A stretch of 64,000 nucleotides of DNA from Humulus lupulus (GCF_963169125.1 NC_084800.1:54854866-54918865), one strand, 5' to 3'. Positions 34,766-48,903 are shown, numbered from the stretch's first letter. Program-made: numbers and translations. Notes: generated by a model from the sequence alone, not told the origin.

Positions 34766-35327
34766 TGTAATGCCCTGGATAGCCAGGATCGTCACACTGT
34801 GTACTTTAAATAGTGCTTAACTCGCTAAATGAGTTATTAGGCCATAAATGTGCATATAAGTCTTATTAATGGGCCAGTGTTAAAATCTCGGTCAAAATGA
34901 ATGGATATTTCATTTGTTATCCCTAAAAAATACGAGGATGACGTGGCGAATGAGAATGCGACATGTGACATCACAAATCAGGGAAAATACGAAAAGTATT
35001 GAGAAAAGACCGACGGGCAAAAAAGATAGGTCCAGGACCTATGGGGAAGTCGACCAAGCCTAAACCCCCTAGGGGTGGTCGGCCTAAGCAGGCCCAAGAG
35101 CCTTAGGGGTGGTCGGCCTTACATGCTCAAGAACTACCTGGGTAGTCGGCCCACCCTATTCTTCATAGGGTGGTCGACTCAAACCCCTAAAATACACCTC
35201 CCTGAGAATACTAACTCTCGTTCAAACTGAGATCAACAGGCCTAGCACCCAGAAGGTCACAAGCCAAGCACCCAAGCTCGGGTCGTCAGGCCTAGCACCT
35301 AAGTCTCATTTACCAACTGAGACTTAA

Positions 35328-38300
35328 TGTAACGCCCTGGTTACCCCAAGACCGTTACGGTGAACGTTGAACCGTGAATTTAACTCGCTACCCAAGTTCT
35401 TTGGTTAAAAACGTGCTTCTAGGTGTTATTAACAGGTTAAGGTGGAAGACTAATCAAAAGGAAAAGATATATTTTATTTTAAACATAAAACTGTTCATGG
35501 GCCCATAAAAACGTTTACAAGTTATTTATAGTGCAAAATGGTCATTACAGTTTGAAATTTACAACCCGCCGATCTAAGCGGCAAAAATAGGGTAAACCCC
35601 CTTGTTAACCACGATTTTGGCCAACGACGAATAGACGTCAAAACTACAATAAACATTTAAGAGAAAATACGACACTGATAATTTTATAGTGGTTTAGCCC
35701 CAATATGTTGGTAATAGCCTAATCCACTTAGAGTTGTGATATATAGATCTACACTTAAGATCAGATGAATCTTTGTCAACTGAGTTTCTTAAGTGTAAAT
35801 GAAAAAGTACAAGATTTCTCTAAGAATAATAACTCAACAATTCTCGAGTTCCCAAAAGCTTAGATAGCCTCTCCCTAATGATGCCATGAGCTCTTTATTT
35901 ATAGGCTCAGGGATCGTACAAATCAAAATCCCTCCATAATCAGGATAATTCAATTGTTCACACCAATATTTAATTAATAATCAAATTTAAAATACAACAA
36001 TATGCAATTTCTTTGGGATAATCTGAGAGATTCCCGCCGTGGGTACGAATAATTCTAGCTGAAGTCGTTACTGAAATTTTGTTGCAGAGTCATAATCTGT
36101 CTGGTCAGCCAACTCCACTCCCTGAAGTGAGACTGGTCGGCCAAAACACCCTTCTGGTTAGGCAAAACATTTGACTGACCGGATAAACCTGACTCCAAAA
36201 TGACTGTTCGGCCAAAGCGCTTTACTGGTCAGTCAAAAATCCTTACCGGTCGGCCAAAGCGCTTTACTGGTCAGTCAAAAATCCTTACCAGTCGGTCAGA
36301 AATTTTACCTGGTCGGTCAAATCACTTCCAAACCAGATAAATAATTTTTATGACCAGTAATATCGCAACTCTGAATATTAATCTCAAACCTTCGCCTTTC
36401 TTGATAACACATTTATTGACTATTAATATGTCCCTCGCTACCATGTATTGCCACTTGTCACTTTTGATCGTCATGTCATCATATTGAAATTTTTGGGGAT
36501 AACACCCCTAGTTCCCCTGAGAACTCCTTAGTCGTGGTGGTCAAGCAGCCGCAAATGTACACATCACCACCTAAGCTCTTCACTCAAGGTTGGGTGAGCT
36601 TTTCTTTCCCTCTACCTGCACCACATAGCACCCATGAGCCAAAGCCCAGCAAGAAAACACAATATTGCATGAATATAATATCAACAATGATCGTAATAAT
36701 CATTAAGGACTTTCAGTCCAAAATAAAGGAGTGACAATTGGAAAAGTCACTAAGGTGGGTTCCGTTCCCATTAGCCATGTGACGATAGGGTCATCTGGGC
36801 TTTACAAATAAATGATCCTTTCACTAGCTTATCAAGAAAGGTGTTTGATGAACTAGTCACCAACATAACCTACCACATGACCATAGAGTCACAACCATGG
36901 GATTCCACTCCCTAGCCATGTGACAAACAATCACCTAGGCCTTAGGCCCTGGCTCTGAGTAACTAGTCTTAGACTAGTCAAGTGGTTATGATGTTCATCG
37001 ACCTTAGGGTCGGTCTAGCATTAATGATCATAGAGTCATTCAACACTGATATCGATTAGATATAATCTTTTATCGGCTCTGCGTTCATGACGCTTATGCC
37101 GTTCCTGACTCCCAGGTCAGTAATACGCGACCAGTGCCGATTCTAAATAGTCAGTGCTGTACACAGATAAGCAAGATTTGCTAAGCATTTAATATGCAAT
37201 TAATGTCCACATTTAATAACCAACATACCTCAATAAAAACCACGCATGTCATATACACAGGGTGCAGTTTTCTTACCTCTGGTTCGAGCAAGAATTAGTA
37301 TAAGAACAACCCTTGAGAACGATCAACCTTTAAGTTCCTTAGCAGTCACCTAGTCATAACCAAATATGGGATTCCATCAATAAAATGAATAACAAAGGTT
37401 CCCGAACCAAGATCTAGCCTTCGGCACATCGAATCCCACTAATCCAAGTAGTAGGAACGATCCCGAGGCCTAAAATTGAGTTCCCATGATCAAAACACCC
37501 ATTTGGCCTCAAAAACCCTCAAGAGCCACAGCCCCAAAACCCTGAGCCGCGACCCCTAGCCAAAACAAAATCACCAGGGGCAAGCGCCGCGACATCCCTT
37601 ACCTAGTTCCGTGGCCCCCAGCATGCACAACCTCCACCATCTTCATCTTCGAGATTGGGCCGCAGCGCCGAAGAACAGGGTCGCGGCTCCCACCTAGGAA
37701 CCTGCCATAACTCCGATTTCTCACACTTTAAACTTCCAAAAAAATACATAAACTTATCCAAATCCAAAAATCAAAGTTCCCAAACATCCCAATGATCCAA
37801 AATCATCAAATCCCAAGGCTCAAACGAATCAAAAACTCATCGACACACAAAATCCAAATCAAAGCTTAGAAACTCTAAAACTCAAAACTTAAAGCTTGAA
37901 CTACCTTTGATTGGGTTGTTTCTCGTTAAATCCTTCAGTCAAGAAGCTTCTAATCTTTCCTAGGAACGCTATGCCTCGTTCCTCGCTTGATTCTGACTCC
38001 TAGAACTCAAGATTTCTTTGAAATTGCCATGAATAGTCACAAAGGTTAACGGGAGAGAGAAAAAGTGTTTTTAACGTAAGGTTCTTTCTGTCAGACTACT
38101 TCAGGCTTAAGTAACCTAAAATAAATCATAATGCTCGGGGTCCCAAACACACCCCCGGGGACAAAATAGTCAAAACTCCCAGAATTTCCTCCTAATCTCA
38201 ATAACCCCCAATATATCATCAAATAATCATTCTCATTGTCCAATATCCCAATAATTGACCCCGTTATGACAAAACCGCTAATTTGCAACATAGGACCGTC

Positions 38301-38574
38301 TCATGCCGAATAGCTCGAATATATCCCCATAATAATGGGATCTCATCCATAAATCACAATATGCACAAAAATACACAATTATGCCCTCAACGGGCCAAAT
38401 TACCAAAATGCCCTAATAACAAATGTGGACCCACATACATGCGTTTACCATCATATTATATTATAATTCACATAAACATGCATATAATCATTTAATGGCA
38501 TAATAAAACAACTATGGCCCTCCCGGCCTACTAATCCAGCCATTAAACCGCATTAGGGATTTCGGGGCATTACA
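35328..38574 (-). mobile_element. D1: family-D solo LTR, interrupted by E
   Basis: The termini are TGTAACGCCC and GGGGCATTACA with the perfect TSD CTTAA (35323-35327, 38575-38579). It lies inside F and is itself split by E. Without E it is about 2340 bp. It has GC-rich palindromic clusters (GCCGCGAC type) at about 37545-37700. It has no coding region; short ORFs here are incidental. Confidence 0.93.
35603..36504 (-). mobile_element. E: Tat-like solo LTR inside D1
   Basis: 902 bp with TSD CCCCT on both sides (35598-35602, 36505-36509). Read on the minus strand it starts TGTTATCCCCAAAAATTTC and ends GTGGTTAACA, with a TATA box CTATAAATAAAG (35904-35893). It is therefore a relative of C and F in the opposite orientation. 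It contains two 42-bp tandem units at 36208-36291 (core CGGCCAAAGCGCTTTACTGG). Confidence 0.93.
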
Positions 38575-41306
38575 CTTAACATCTTCCCAGAGGTTTCTAT
38601 CGTGCATTATCTATCACGATCTAGAGAAACAACTAGAATACCCACGATATCATTATCATGGGGAGGTGGACACATATCTCCACTACCTGATAATCGTGTA
38701 CCAAACCATGGTCCCAGTATTACTGATCATGTAACAGCCCCTGGGTACTATAAATAAAGGACCCATGGATCATAAAGGGGAATTTCTAGACTCTTTGCGG
38801 GTGGCTTTTTCTGGAATTTTGGAGATCTAAAGAGCATTTGGGGAGAAATTATGGGCAAGTGAGAACGAGTGAATACTTTGGTCAACAGTGTAATTGTCGA
38901 GTGATTCAATACTAAAAGCTAAGTGATTCAATACTAAAAGCTAAGTGGATTAGGTTATTACTGTTCATCAGAACAAGGCTGAACCACTATAAAATTATTG
39001 TGTGTTTATTTAAGATAACCATACTCTTTCATTTATTCTATTTATTTCGTTCAAAAGGTGTCGTATACTGTACATACGATCGTTGGCCAATTTCACAGGT
39101 CAACATTATTAAAAACGTTAAATTGTACATTGGATCCCATAATAGTGTTTACAAAGTTATTTACAATCCAAAATGGTCATTACAATTTCAAAGTTACAAT
39201 CCCGCCGACCTAAGCGACAAAAATAGGGTTAAACCCTAGTTCCCCTGAGAAACCTTGTGTAATGCCCTGAAATCCCTAATGCGGTTTAATGGCTGGATTA
39301 GTAGGTCGAGAGGGCCATAACTGTTTAATTATGCCATTAAATGATAATGTGCGCGTTTATATGAATTATATTATAATATGATGTTAAATACATGCATGTG
39401 GGTCCACATTTAATTATTAGGGTGTTTTGGTAATTTGGCCCGTTGGTGGCATATTTGTGTATTTTGGGTGCATATTGTGATTTATGGATGAGATCCCATT
39501 ATTATGGAGAAATATTCGAGCTATTCGGCATCAGACGATCTTATATTTCAAATTAGTGGTTTTGTCATAACAGGGTCATTTATTGGGATATTGAGTAATG
39601 CGAATGCTTATTTGGTGATAAATTGGGAGTTATTGAGATCAGGAGGAAATTCTGGGAGTTTTGACTATAATGTCTCCAGGGGTGTTTTTGGGACCACGAG
39701 CACTAGGTTTTATTGGAGGTTACTTAAACTTGAAGTAGCTTGTTAGATAGAATCGTACGTTAGAAAACACTTTCTCTCTTCCCGTTAGTTCATTTTATCG
39801 TTCGAGGAAATTTCGAAGAAATCTTGAGTTCTAGGAGTCGGAATCAAGTGAGGATCGAGGCATAGCGATCCTAGGAAAGATTAGAAGCTTCTTGACCGAA
39901 GGATTTGACGGAAAACAACCCAATCAAAGGTAATCTATGTTTTAAGTTTTGAGTTTTTAGAGTCTCTAAGCTTTGAATTGGATTTTGTGAATCGTTGAGT
40001 TTTTGGTTCGTTTGAGCCTCGGGATTTGATGGTTTTGGATCATTGGGGTGTTTGGGAACTTTGATTTTTGGATTTGGAAGTGTTTAGGTATGTTTTTGGA
40101 GGGTTTGGGATGAGGAAGATCGCGTTCTTGGCTGGTTCTGGGTGGGGGGCCGCGGCCCAAGCTCGAAGAAGCAGCTGGTGGAGTTTGGCCTTGCTGGGCG
40201 CCGTGGCCCTTGCTCCTGATGTGGTTGGGGGCCGCAGCTCTTGGGTGGTTTTGAGGCCGTTTGAGTGTTTTGACCTAGGGAACTTGGTTTTAGGCCTCAG
40301 GATCGTTCCTACTACCCAGATTGGTGGGGATTGATGTCTCGGAGGCTAGATCTTGGTTCGGGAACCTTTATTGTTCATTTTATTGATGGTGTCCTGTATT
40401 TGGTTATGACTAAGTGACCGCTAAAGGGCTGAAAGTCAGATCGTTCTCAAGGGTCGTTCTTTTATTCATTCTCGCTAGAATCAAAGGTAAGAAAACTGCA
40501 CCCTGTGTATATGACATGCATGCTTGTTGTTGAGGCATGTTGATTGATAAATGTGGAAATTGATTGCATATTAAATGCTTAGCAGAGCTTGCTTACTTGT
40601 GTATGGCACTGATTAGTCAGGGACAACACTGGTCGCATATTACTGACCTGAGAGTCAGAAACGGCATAAGCGTCCTGAACGCAGGGCCGATAAAAGATTA
40701 GATCTAATCGATATCAGTGTTGAATGATTCTAGGAGCATTAATGTTGGACAGACCCTAAGGTCGATGAAACTTATAAGCGCTTGTTTAGTCTATGACTAG
40801 TTACTCAGAGCTAAGGCCAAGGGCCTAGGTGACAACTTGTCACATGGCTAGGGAGCGGAATCCCACGGTTGTGACTCTTTGGTCACGAGGTAGGTTATGT
40901 TGGTGACTAATCATCAAGCACCTATCATGTTTAAGCTAGTGAAATGATCACTTATTTGTAAAGCCCTGGTGACCCTATCGTCACATGGTTAGAGGGAACG
41001 GAACCCATCTTAGTGACTTTTGCGACTGTCAGTCATCTGTTTTGGACTGAAAGTCCTGAATGATGATTATAATCATTGTTGATACTATGTTCATGATATA
41101 TTGTGTCTTCTTGATGAGCTTTGGCTCATGGGTGCTAAGTGGTACAGGTAAAGGGAAAGAAAAGCTCACCCAGCCTTGAGGGGAGAGCTTAGGTGTAGTG
41201 TACATATGCGGCTGCGTGACCACCACGGCCAAGGAGTTCTCAGAGGAACTAGGGGGTTTACCCTATTCTTTTTGCTGCTTAGGTCAGCGGGTTGTAAATT
41301 TGAAAC

Positions 41307-41900
41307 TGTTATCCAAAAAATTAGCATTGGTGACGTGGCAAGTGATTCCTGGACACGTGGTTGACACCTGGAAACGTTCTGCTAGAGTATCGACAAGAAG
41401 ACACGTTAGAAGCAGTGCGAACCAGTCTTACCTGCGACCAGTCTGGTCGATAGCTCCGCATACAAGGCAACATTAATGGGAAGATCTTTGTGAATCCCGA
41501 ATTTATCTCACACAATCTCCTGAGTATCTGATTATTCAGGAAAGAATATCTGTAACAATCTTTTGTAATCCCCCTTGAGCCTATAAATAGCAAGAGATAG
41601 CTCAAGGGAGAGGGGGACCTTTTGGCTTTTGAATCATTTGAGACTATATTAATTCTCCTAGTAATATTGTATTGTTCTTGAGAGATTAGTGAATCTCATT
41701 GAACCCTAGTTCTTTGATCACTCATCTGATTTTTATATCAATATCAGCCTAAGTGGACGTAGGACATTACCAGATCCTAGGGCCGAACCACTATAAAATA
41801 TTGTGTCTTATTTACTTTTGTCATTACGTTCTTCTCATTATTTTCATTCATATCAAGCATATTCTGACTCCGTGTCAGTTGGCCAAATCGTGGGTCAACA
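41307..41900 (+). repeat. 5' LTR of element C
   Basis: 594 bp, from TGTTATCCAAAAAATTAGC to GGGTCAACA. TATA box CTATAAATAG at 41581-41590. Confidence 0.97.
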
Positions 41901-41903
41901 TTC

Positions 41904-41921
41904 TGGTGCTTTCATTGAGAG
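41904..41921 (+). other. Primer-binding site of element C
   Basis: TGGTGCTTTCATTGAGAG, three bases after the LTR and identical to the site in B. Confidence 0.87.
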
Positions 41922-41948
41922 CTTGATTTATCGTTGTTGAGAAAACTA

Positions 41949-44888
41949 ATGGCGAAAGCTGGAAAGAAAACTGGACAGGCGGCCACCGCTGCACCGTCAA
42001 ACCCACCACCTCCTCCTCCTGCAAGCATGGCAGAGGATGAGCCACAACTGGACTTTGAGGAGGAGGAAATGGCTGATGCAACGCTGAAGATTACCCTGGG
42101 CGCGTTGCAGGAAGAACTGGCTAGTCTGAGAGCCATCCTGACTGCCGCTGAAGTTATGGCGCGGCAGCAGCAGGGGATTGAACGGCAGCGCGCAGAATTG
42201 AGCGAAAGGCAGGCGGAGGTGGACCGCCGCCAGAGCGAAGCCATGGCAGCCCTCGAGGCAACCTTGCTATTGGCTAGAAATCAGGCTGCACCTACCTCGC
42301 AGCCTGACCAACCTGTGAATGGGCCACCCCAGAGGGGTCCTAATCCAATCCCACCGATCCAGCCTTCGAGTCCGCAAAGGCCCGAGCAGCCTCAGATGCC
42401 CCATGACGATGTCCCACTGGATCCTGAGGCACAGCCACCATCCCAAGTAGCTCGGGGTAATCCCCCGCAACAGAGGCAGAATAGGGCCGAGCATCAGCCT
42501 CGCAGCCCTAGACGCCGTAGGGATGATGGGCCGAACCTACCGAACAGAGGACAGTACCCTCCTGGAAACAGGAGGGACTCAGAGTTAGGCTCTGCGGTCC
42601 GGGGCCCCCCACAACACGATGATGCACAGGGACACCACGACCAGCGCAAGCCACCCTCTAACGCTCGGGACGGTTCAGCCAGGAACGGACATCGAGGGAA
42701 CAGTCGATCTCATCATAGCCAGTCGAGGTTCAGAGATGGCAACAGATATAATGAGGCCAACTCAGGCAAAGGAAATGCCGGTGGGAGGAATGAAGAAAGA
42801 GGTAAAGGCAGGAGCCAGGTACCTCAAGATGACCAACCAAATAGACAGGATGCTGGGGGGCAGCCCAGACAAAATAATGTCTTCAACTGGCTCGAGGGAA
42901 GCGAGCAGCGGAGAAGAGAAGAGGACCTGAGAGATGTACTCAATGATCGCCGTGAGAAGCACGGCGAGAATGTCCCCCCAGCAACGGAGGCCACAGCGAT
43001 TCCTGCCGCTGTACAGGCCCAGATAGACGCCCTCAACCAGGCAGTGCAACAGCTGGTCGGGGGAAGGACTTCTTACATCGACCACGATAGGTGGAAAGAC
43101 ACTCCTTTCGTACAAAGGATAGCTAACGCCGAAACTCCCAGCAAATTCAAGATTCCTACGCTTCCAAACTTTGACGGATATGGAGACCCAGTCTCACATG
43201 TCAATAAGTTTGAAATTCAAATGGACATTCAGAAAGTGTCTGAAGATGCTTGGTGCAGGATCTTCCCTGCAACACTTTCTGAAGCTGCGCAGGCGTGGTT
43301 CTTCAAATTCCCTCCCGCAAGCATTTTTTCCTGGGAAATGTTCGTACGGGAGTTCTACGGACAGTTTTATGCTGGTCGTATACACCCGACCGAAGCAAAC
43401 CAGCTAGTCAAAATTCGCCAGCAGGATGGGGAGTCAGTGAAAGACTACATCCAACGTTTTATGCGAGCAGCAGCTGGAGCAAAGACGGTCGGGGACGAAG
43501 GGAAGATGATAGCCATAACTGCAGGAGTAAAACGTCGTTCTCCCCTCTGGAAGAGTCTCCGAAAGGAAGGGGTGAGAACTACCCAAGAATTTTTGGATCG
43601 AGCTGATCGCTATATCAAGCTTGAAGAAGCCATTGTCGACGATGGAAAGCCCTCAGGCAAGGATAAGAAGGCTTCCGAGCCCGCCAAGGCCGCCAATGGG
43701 TCCAAACCCAGTGGCAAAGGCAACGGGAACGGCAACGGGAACGGCAACTGTAATGGCAAGAACGGTGGAAAATGGTCGTATAACGAGCCTTCCACCTCCG
43801 ACAACAAGCGAGCCAAGGGTAATCGTTATGAGCCTCGGTTCACTAACTACACTGCCCTCGTTGAGTCTCGGGGAGAGGTTTACCAGGCCACAAGTTCCAG
43901 TGTGCCTTACAAGAAACCTGGGCCCATTCGAAAGGACATTTCGAAAAGAGACACCACCAAGTTCTGTCGTTACCATAATGACTACGGACATGACACTAAT
44001 GAATGCAAACAGTTAAAAGACGAAATCGAGTTCCTTATTAGACAAGGACACTTGAGAAGATACGTACGGGCCTCGGGAAATTCCCAACGAGAAGCTCCGG
44101 GTGGCAACGAGCAAGCGCCCACACGCCAACGCTCGCCACCATTACAGCCTGCCCCCGTGGCTGGAACACTCTTAACCATCTGTGGAGGCCCGCACCTCGC
44201 GGGGAATAGCGGAAAGGCCAGAGAACAGTATGCTCAAACTCTGCGCCACGACCAGGCCATCGAGATGATGACTGTGGAGGACCGTGCACCAAAAAAGGCT
44301 CGGTCAGAGGGAGGAGAGATAATCTTCTCTGATGACGACGCCCAACACGTCAGGTTCCCACATTCCGATCTGCTGGTCATGGACATCCAGATGGCCAATA
44401 TGATGGTGAAGAGGGTACTGGTCGATACAGGAAGTTCAGTGAATATCCTGTATAAATCAACACTGGAACGCATGAAATTGTCCGTGAAGGACTTGGAGCC
44501 CTGCAATCAAATGATATACGGCTTCTCTGGAGAAGGACTCGCCCCAGCCGGATTGATCAAACTCCCAGTAACGACGGGTACAGCGCCTACAACAAGGACA
44601 TTACTCGCCACTTTTGTAGTGGTCGATTGTCCTTCGGCGTACAACGCTGTTATTGGAAGGCCCATACTGGTTGATCTACGGGCCGTCATCTCTATGTGGC
44701 ACCTAGCCATGAAGTTCCCGACAGACGCGGGGGTAGTACACGTTTTGGGAAACCAAAGGGAAGCCAGGGAGTGCTACAACGCCTCGATCACAAAGGCAAA
44801 AAGTGGAACGCCGAGGAGCACTACCCCAGATAGATTGCAGATGGCAGTTGATACGCAAGCCCAATCCGGTGATGAAGTCACCAAATAG
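41949..44888 (+). pseudogene. gag: gag and protease of element C
   Basis: The ATG at 41949 (MAKAGKK) follows the PBS by 27 bp and is the first in frame. The N-terminus has an acidic and Gln/Arg-rich coiled-coil-like part (42050-42280) and a long disordered Pro/Arg/Asn region. The capsid core lies at about 43165-43640 (LPNFDGYGDP start, AQAWFFKFPP). A short Gly-Asn repeat follows at 43715-43760. The knuckle at 43964-44005 is C-x2-H-x4-H-x4-C. The protease active site at about 44418 reads VLVDTGSSVNILY; only this copy has the canonical DTG. The frame ends at TAG 44886-44888, after the protease, and the same frame continues into RT. Confidence 0.94.
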
Positions 44889-46364
44889 GGTGTTGCCCAA
44901 AGTGAGGATGGAGATTTGGATCCTCGCTTTGGGGATTTTGAAGAAAATGTTAGACCCGTCGAGGACCTGGAGGAGGTCCAACTCGACAAAGAAGACCCAA
45001 CCAAAGTCGTAAAGGTTGGGAAAAACTTATAGCCTACCACGAAGCACGCACTGGTGGGATTCCTGCGAAAAAACCAGGAGGTCTTCGCCTAGTCGCATAA
45101 AGACATGGTTGGGATAGATCCTGCAGTAATCAGCCATGTCCTGAATATAGACAAAACCTTTCCACCCGTGCAACAAAAGAGAAGGCTGCTCGACAAAGAT
45201 AGATTACGAGCCTTAAAAGAAGAAGTCGAAAGGCTAAAGGAGAATGGGTTCATACGGGTGGCATTTTATCCATCGTGGGTCTCTAATCCAGTGCTGGTTC
45301 CCAAGCCTAACGACAAATGGCGAACCTGCGTGGATTTTACAGACCTCAATAATGCCTGCCCAAAAGACTGCTTCCCACTCCCAAGGATCGACCAGCTGGT
45401 CGATGCAACTGCAGGACATGAGATCCTCTCATTCATGGGTGCATATTCAGGCTACAACCAGATTAGCATGCATCCCCCTGATGAGGATCACACCAGCTTT
45501 CAGACCGATACGGGCTTGTACTGTTACAAAGTAATGCCCTTCGGAATGAAAAACGCAGGTGCGACTTACCAACGGCTAGTCAACCACATGTTCAAGGAGC
45601 AAATTGGTGTAAACATGGAGGTATATGTGGATGACATGCTGGTAAAGTCTAAGAAGGTAGAAGGGCATGTGAGGGATTTACAAGAGTGCTTTGAAGTGTT
45701 AAACAAGTACCAGATGAAATTAAATCCCCTCAAGTGTTCCTTTGGAGTCAGATCAGGGAGGTTTTTGGGATTTATCGTGAACTCAAGAGGAATCGAGGCC
45801 AACCTCGACAAGATAAAAACCTTGATCGACATGAAGTCGCCAGAAAGGATCAAAGATGTACAAAGTTTAACCGGGAGGATCGCAGCCCTGAGTAGATTCA
45901 TTTCGAAATCAACAGACAAGTGTGTTCCTTTTTTCAATCTACTTAGAGGAAACAAGAAGTTTGAATGGACAGAAGACTGCGAGCAAGCATTCCAGGCGTT
46001 GAAAGCTCATATGGCACAACCTCCCATCTTGTCGAAGCCGATCGAAGGAGAGACTTTGTTTATTTATCTGGCGACTACTGAAGTTGCTGCTAGCGCAGTA
46101 CTTTTACGGGAGGAAGAAGGCGTGCAGAAAGCAGTCTACTATGTCAGCAAGAGGCTGATCGGTGCAGAATTACGATATCCGCCAATCGAAAGGTTAGCAT
46201 ATTGCCTAATTCTAGCCTCTAGGAAGTTACGTCCTTACTTCCAAGCCCGTCATATCATAGTTCTAACTGACCAGCCCCTTCGACAAGTCCTCCAAAAACC
46301 TGAGGCGGCTGGGCGATTGTTAAAATGGGCAGTCGAACTAGGGCAGTTCGATATAACCTATTAA
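44889..46364 (+). pseudogene. pol: Reverse transcriptase of element C
   Basis: The linker after protease is interrupted by TAG at 45030-45032 and by TAG at 45090-45092, where A and B have the conserved Trp of the VFAW/ILAW motif (TGG to TAG). From 45093 the RT is open: SNPVLVPKPNDKWR, DFTDLNNACPKDCFPLPRID, and YVDD at 45623-45634, then thumb and connection. It ends at TAA 46362-46364, where B has Q (HYQPR), so this is CAA to TAA. The frame is unchanged across all stops. Confidence 0.94.
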
Positions 46365-48197
46365 CCGCGAATAGCAGTAAAGGGACAAGTCTTGGCCGAT
46401 CTTATTGCGAAGTTCACCGAACTCCCGGACAGTGAGCAGTGCGAACTGCCTGAAGCGCCCGTGCCTCAAGAGAAAGCTCCTTCGTGGAAGCTGTTCACGG
46501 ATGGCTCGTCCAACGAATCCCACGCTGGAGCGGGAGTGATATTGATAACGCCAGAAGGGCATCGATTTCACTGCGTTATCCGGTTCGACTTCACTGCATC
46601 AAATAATGAAGCGGAATATGAAGCACTCCTCGCTGGATTGAGAATGGCAGAGGATATGAGCATAAAGACGCTTGATATCTACAGTGATTCACTGTTGGTG
46701 ATGAATCAGGTTCTGGGAGAATACCAAGCGCGAGGCTTGAAAATGGTGGCCTACTTAAATAAAACAAAAGACTTATTAGCCCAGTTCACGAAGTACACCC
46801 TCCAGCAAATCCCGCGAGATCATAATTCAAACGCAGATGCCTTAGCCAAACTCGCAAGCGCGAAGGATGCTAACACTTTGAACATTGTGCCAGTAGAAAG
46901 ACTGAGTAAGCCGAGCATACAAGCATCTGAGTCCAGTATGAAGATTCGAATGGAGGATACATGGATGGCACCTTACTTGGAGTATCTGACAAATGGTACG
47001 CTACCAACAGATAGAAACAAAGCCAGAACTCTACAAAGACGAGCTGCTAGGTACATACTGGTCGACGGCGTAATGTACCGAAGAGGATATTCGATGCCGC
47101 TACTCAGGTGCGTTACACCAGAAAAAGCTAAGGAACTCATGAAAGAGGTGCATGAAGGCTTCTGCAGGGATCACGCTGGGGGGCAGAGTTTGGAAAAAAA
47201 GATTCTAGGGCAGGGCTACTTTTGGCCAACGATGAACGAGGATTCGATGGGGTTTGTACGAAGATGTGATAAATGTCAAAGGTACTCCAAGATTCCACGA
47301 GCAGCTCCAAATGAATTAAAACAAATGCAGAGTCCGTGGCCTTTTGCAGTGTGGGGGATAGATTTGATTGGATCCCTACCTACAGGGAAAGGCAGAGTAA
47401 AATACGCAGTTGTGGCAGTCGATTACTTCACCAAATGGGCCGAAGCTGAACCACTCGCAACCATCACGACCAAGAAAGTTCTCGACTTTGTCATTAAAAA
47501 CATTGTCTGTTGGTATGGTTTGCCCAGAAAGATAGTTTTAGACAATGGGACCCAGTTTGACAGCGATTTATTCACCGATTTCTGCGAAAGACATGGAGTT
47601 ATTAAAAGCTTTTCTTCAGTCGCACACCCCCAGGCGAATGGGCAAGTCGAAGCCGTAAACAAAACTCTTAAAGACACCCTGAAGAAAAGACTTGAGGAAG
47701 CTAAAGGAGCATGGCCAGAGCAGTTGCCTGAAGTCCTCTGGTCGTATAGAACGTCTCACCGAACAGCGACAGGACATACTCCATTTTCCTTAGCCTATGG
47801 GTATGAGGCTATGTTGCCTGTTGAGTTAGATCCCCCCTCACATCGGCGTTTGACTTACGACCAGGATCAGAACAGCCAGCTAATGATGGAGTCCCTAGAC
47901 TCAATCGATGAGATACAAGAGAAATCTCAACTCCGAGTTGCTGCATACCAGCAAAAAGTCGCCCGGTATTTTAACTCCAAAGTTAAAGAAAGAAAATTCA
48001 ACGTCGGTGACTTGGTGTTACGACGAGTTTTCTTAAATACCCGCGACCCTACTGCTGGAGTACTCGGACCCAATTGGGAAGGACCTTACCAAATTGAAGA
48101 AGTCCTTCATCCAGGCTCCTACAAACTTGCACGCTTAAACGGAGATCTCGTTCCACGCTATTGGAATGGAGAACACCTGCGCAAGTATTATCAATAA
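46365..48197 (+). pseudogene. pol: RNase H and integrase of element C
   Basis: RNase H starts at about 46494 (FTDGSSNE) with NNEAEYEAL and YSDSLLVMNQ. The integrase HHCC region is at about 47150-47280 (HEGFCRDHAGG ... CDKCQ). The core has WGIDLIG, LDNGTQFDS and NGQVEAVNK, so all three catalytic acidic residues are kept. The C-terminal GPNWEGPYQIEE module ends HLRKYYQ and a TAA at 48195-48197. This stretch has no internal stop, but it lacks its own start because it is the tail of the gag-pol frame. Confidence 0.94.
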
Positions 48198-48903
48198 ACA
48201 GTCCTTTATAAAGGACTGGCTTGTATTAAATTTCAATTTTTTCAAGTTTTGCAAAGAGGGTTAGCCACGTTGTATGGCTAACTGCTCGTATATGTAAGGT
48301 TCTATTATAGAATCACTTGTAAAGACATGTTTAGTCCATTTTTAATACGAGATTATAAGGGACTGTGCGCAGCCATCATTCTTGCCAACCATTGTGAATT
48401 TACATTTACAAGTATTTGTTCATTACGTGTGTTGTTTTGCTGTATTACAAGTATCATTTTTCACACGAACAGGAATGTTCAAACAGGCCATGGTCAGGGC
48501 AAGTGACCAAGGACCTAAAGCTCCTCGATCACTTGGGGGGCATATAAGGCACATCGATAGCAAAACATACTCGCAAGGTATGTAAACACATGAACAAAAT
48601 GAGTGAAAGCATGCTACAGTACTTAGAGTATTTTTCAAAATTTATGTTTTGTTAAATCATGCCAAAGTACTATGCTATGTTCGGTCATACGAACAAATGT
48701 TATAATAAATAAAGATATTATAGCATCAAGATTTAAGCTTTTACACCGCAAGCATCGCTGCTTGGATGTAACTGTTCAAGTAAAAGAAAAAAATGATTTA
48801 CTGCCCGTGCAGCAAAGTTTAAAACAAAAATATATTGTCTTTACATCACGACCCGTGGGTCGTGTAGCCAAAAAGAAAGAAAAAAAAATAATAAGGGAAA
48901 AGT
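48198..48903 (+). other. 3' spacer of element C with internal polypurine-tract-like motif
   Basis: CTTGGGGGGC at 48532-48541 repeats the terminal polypurine tract (52352-52363) and matches the position of the motif in A and B. Otherwise the spacer is AT-rich, with no tandem array and no supported gene. Confidence 0.6.

Larger units (their letters stand above)
34915..39105 (+). mobile_element. F: Tat-like solo LTR, interrupted by D1
   Basis: It starts TGTTATCCCTAAAAAATACG and ends GGTCAACA; without D1 it is about 940 bp. The flanks are tcatt and ttatt, a TSD with one mismatch. It shares the TGTTATCC start, a TATA box (CTATAAATAA, 38748-38757) and the block GAACCACTATAAAAT-ATTGTGT with element C, so it is a relative of C. 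GGTGGTCGGCC-rich degenerate repeats lie at about 35055-35180. No internal region is present. Confidence 0.85.
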
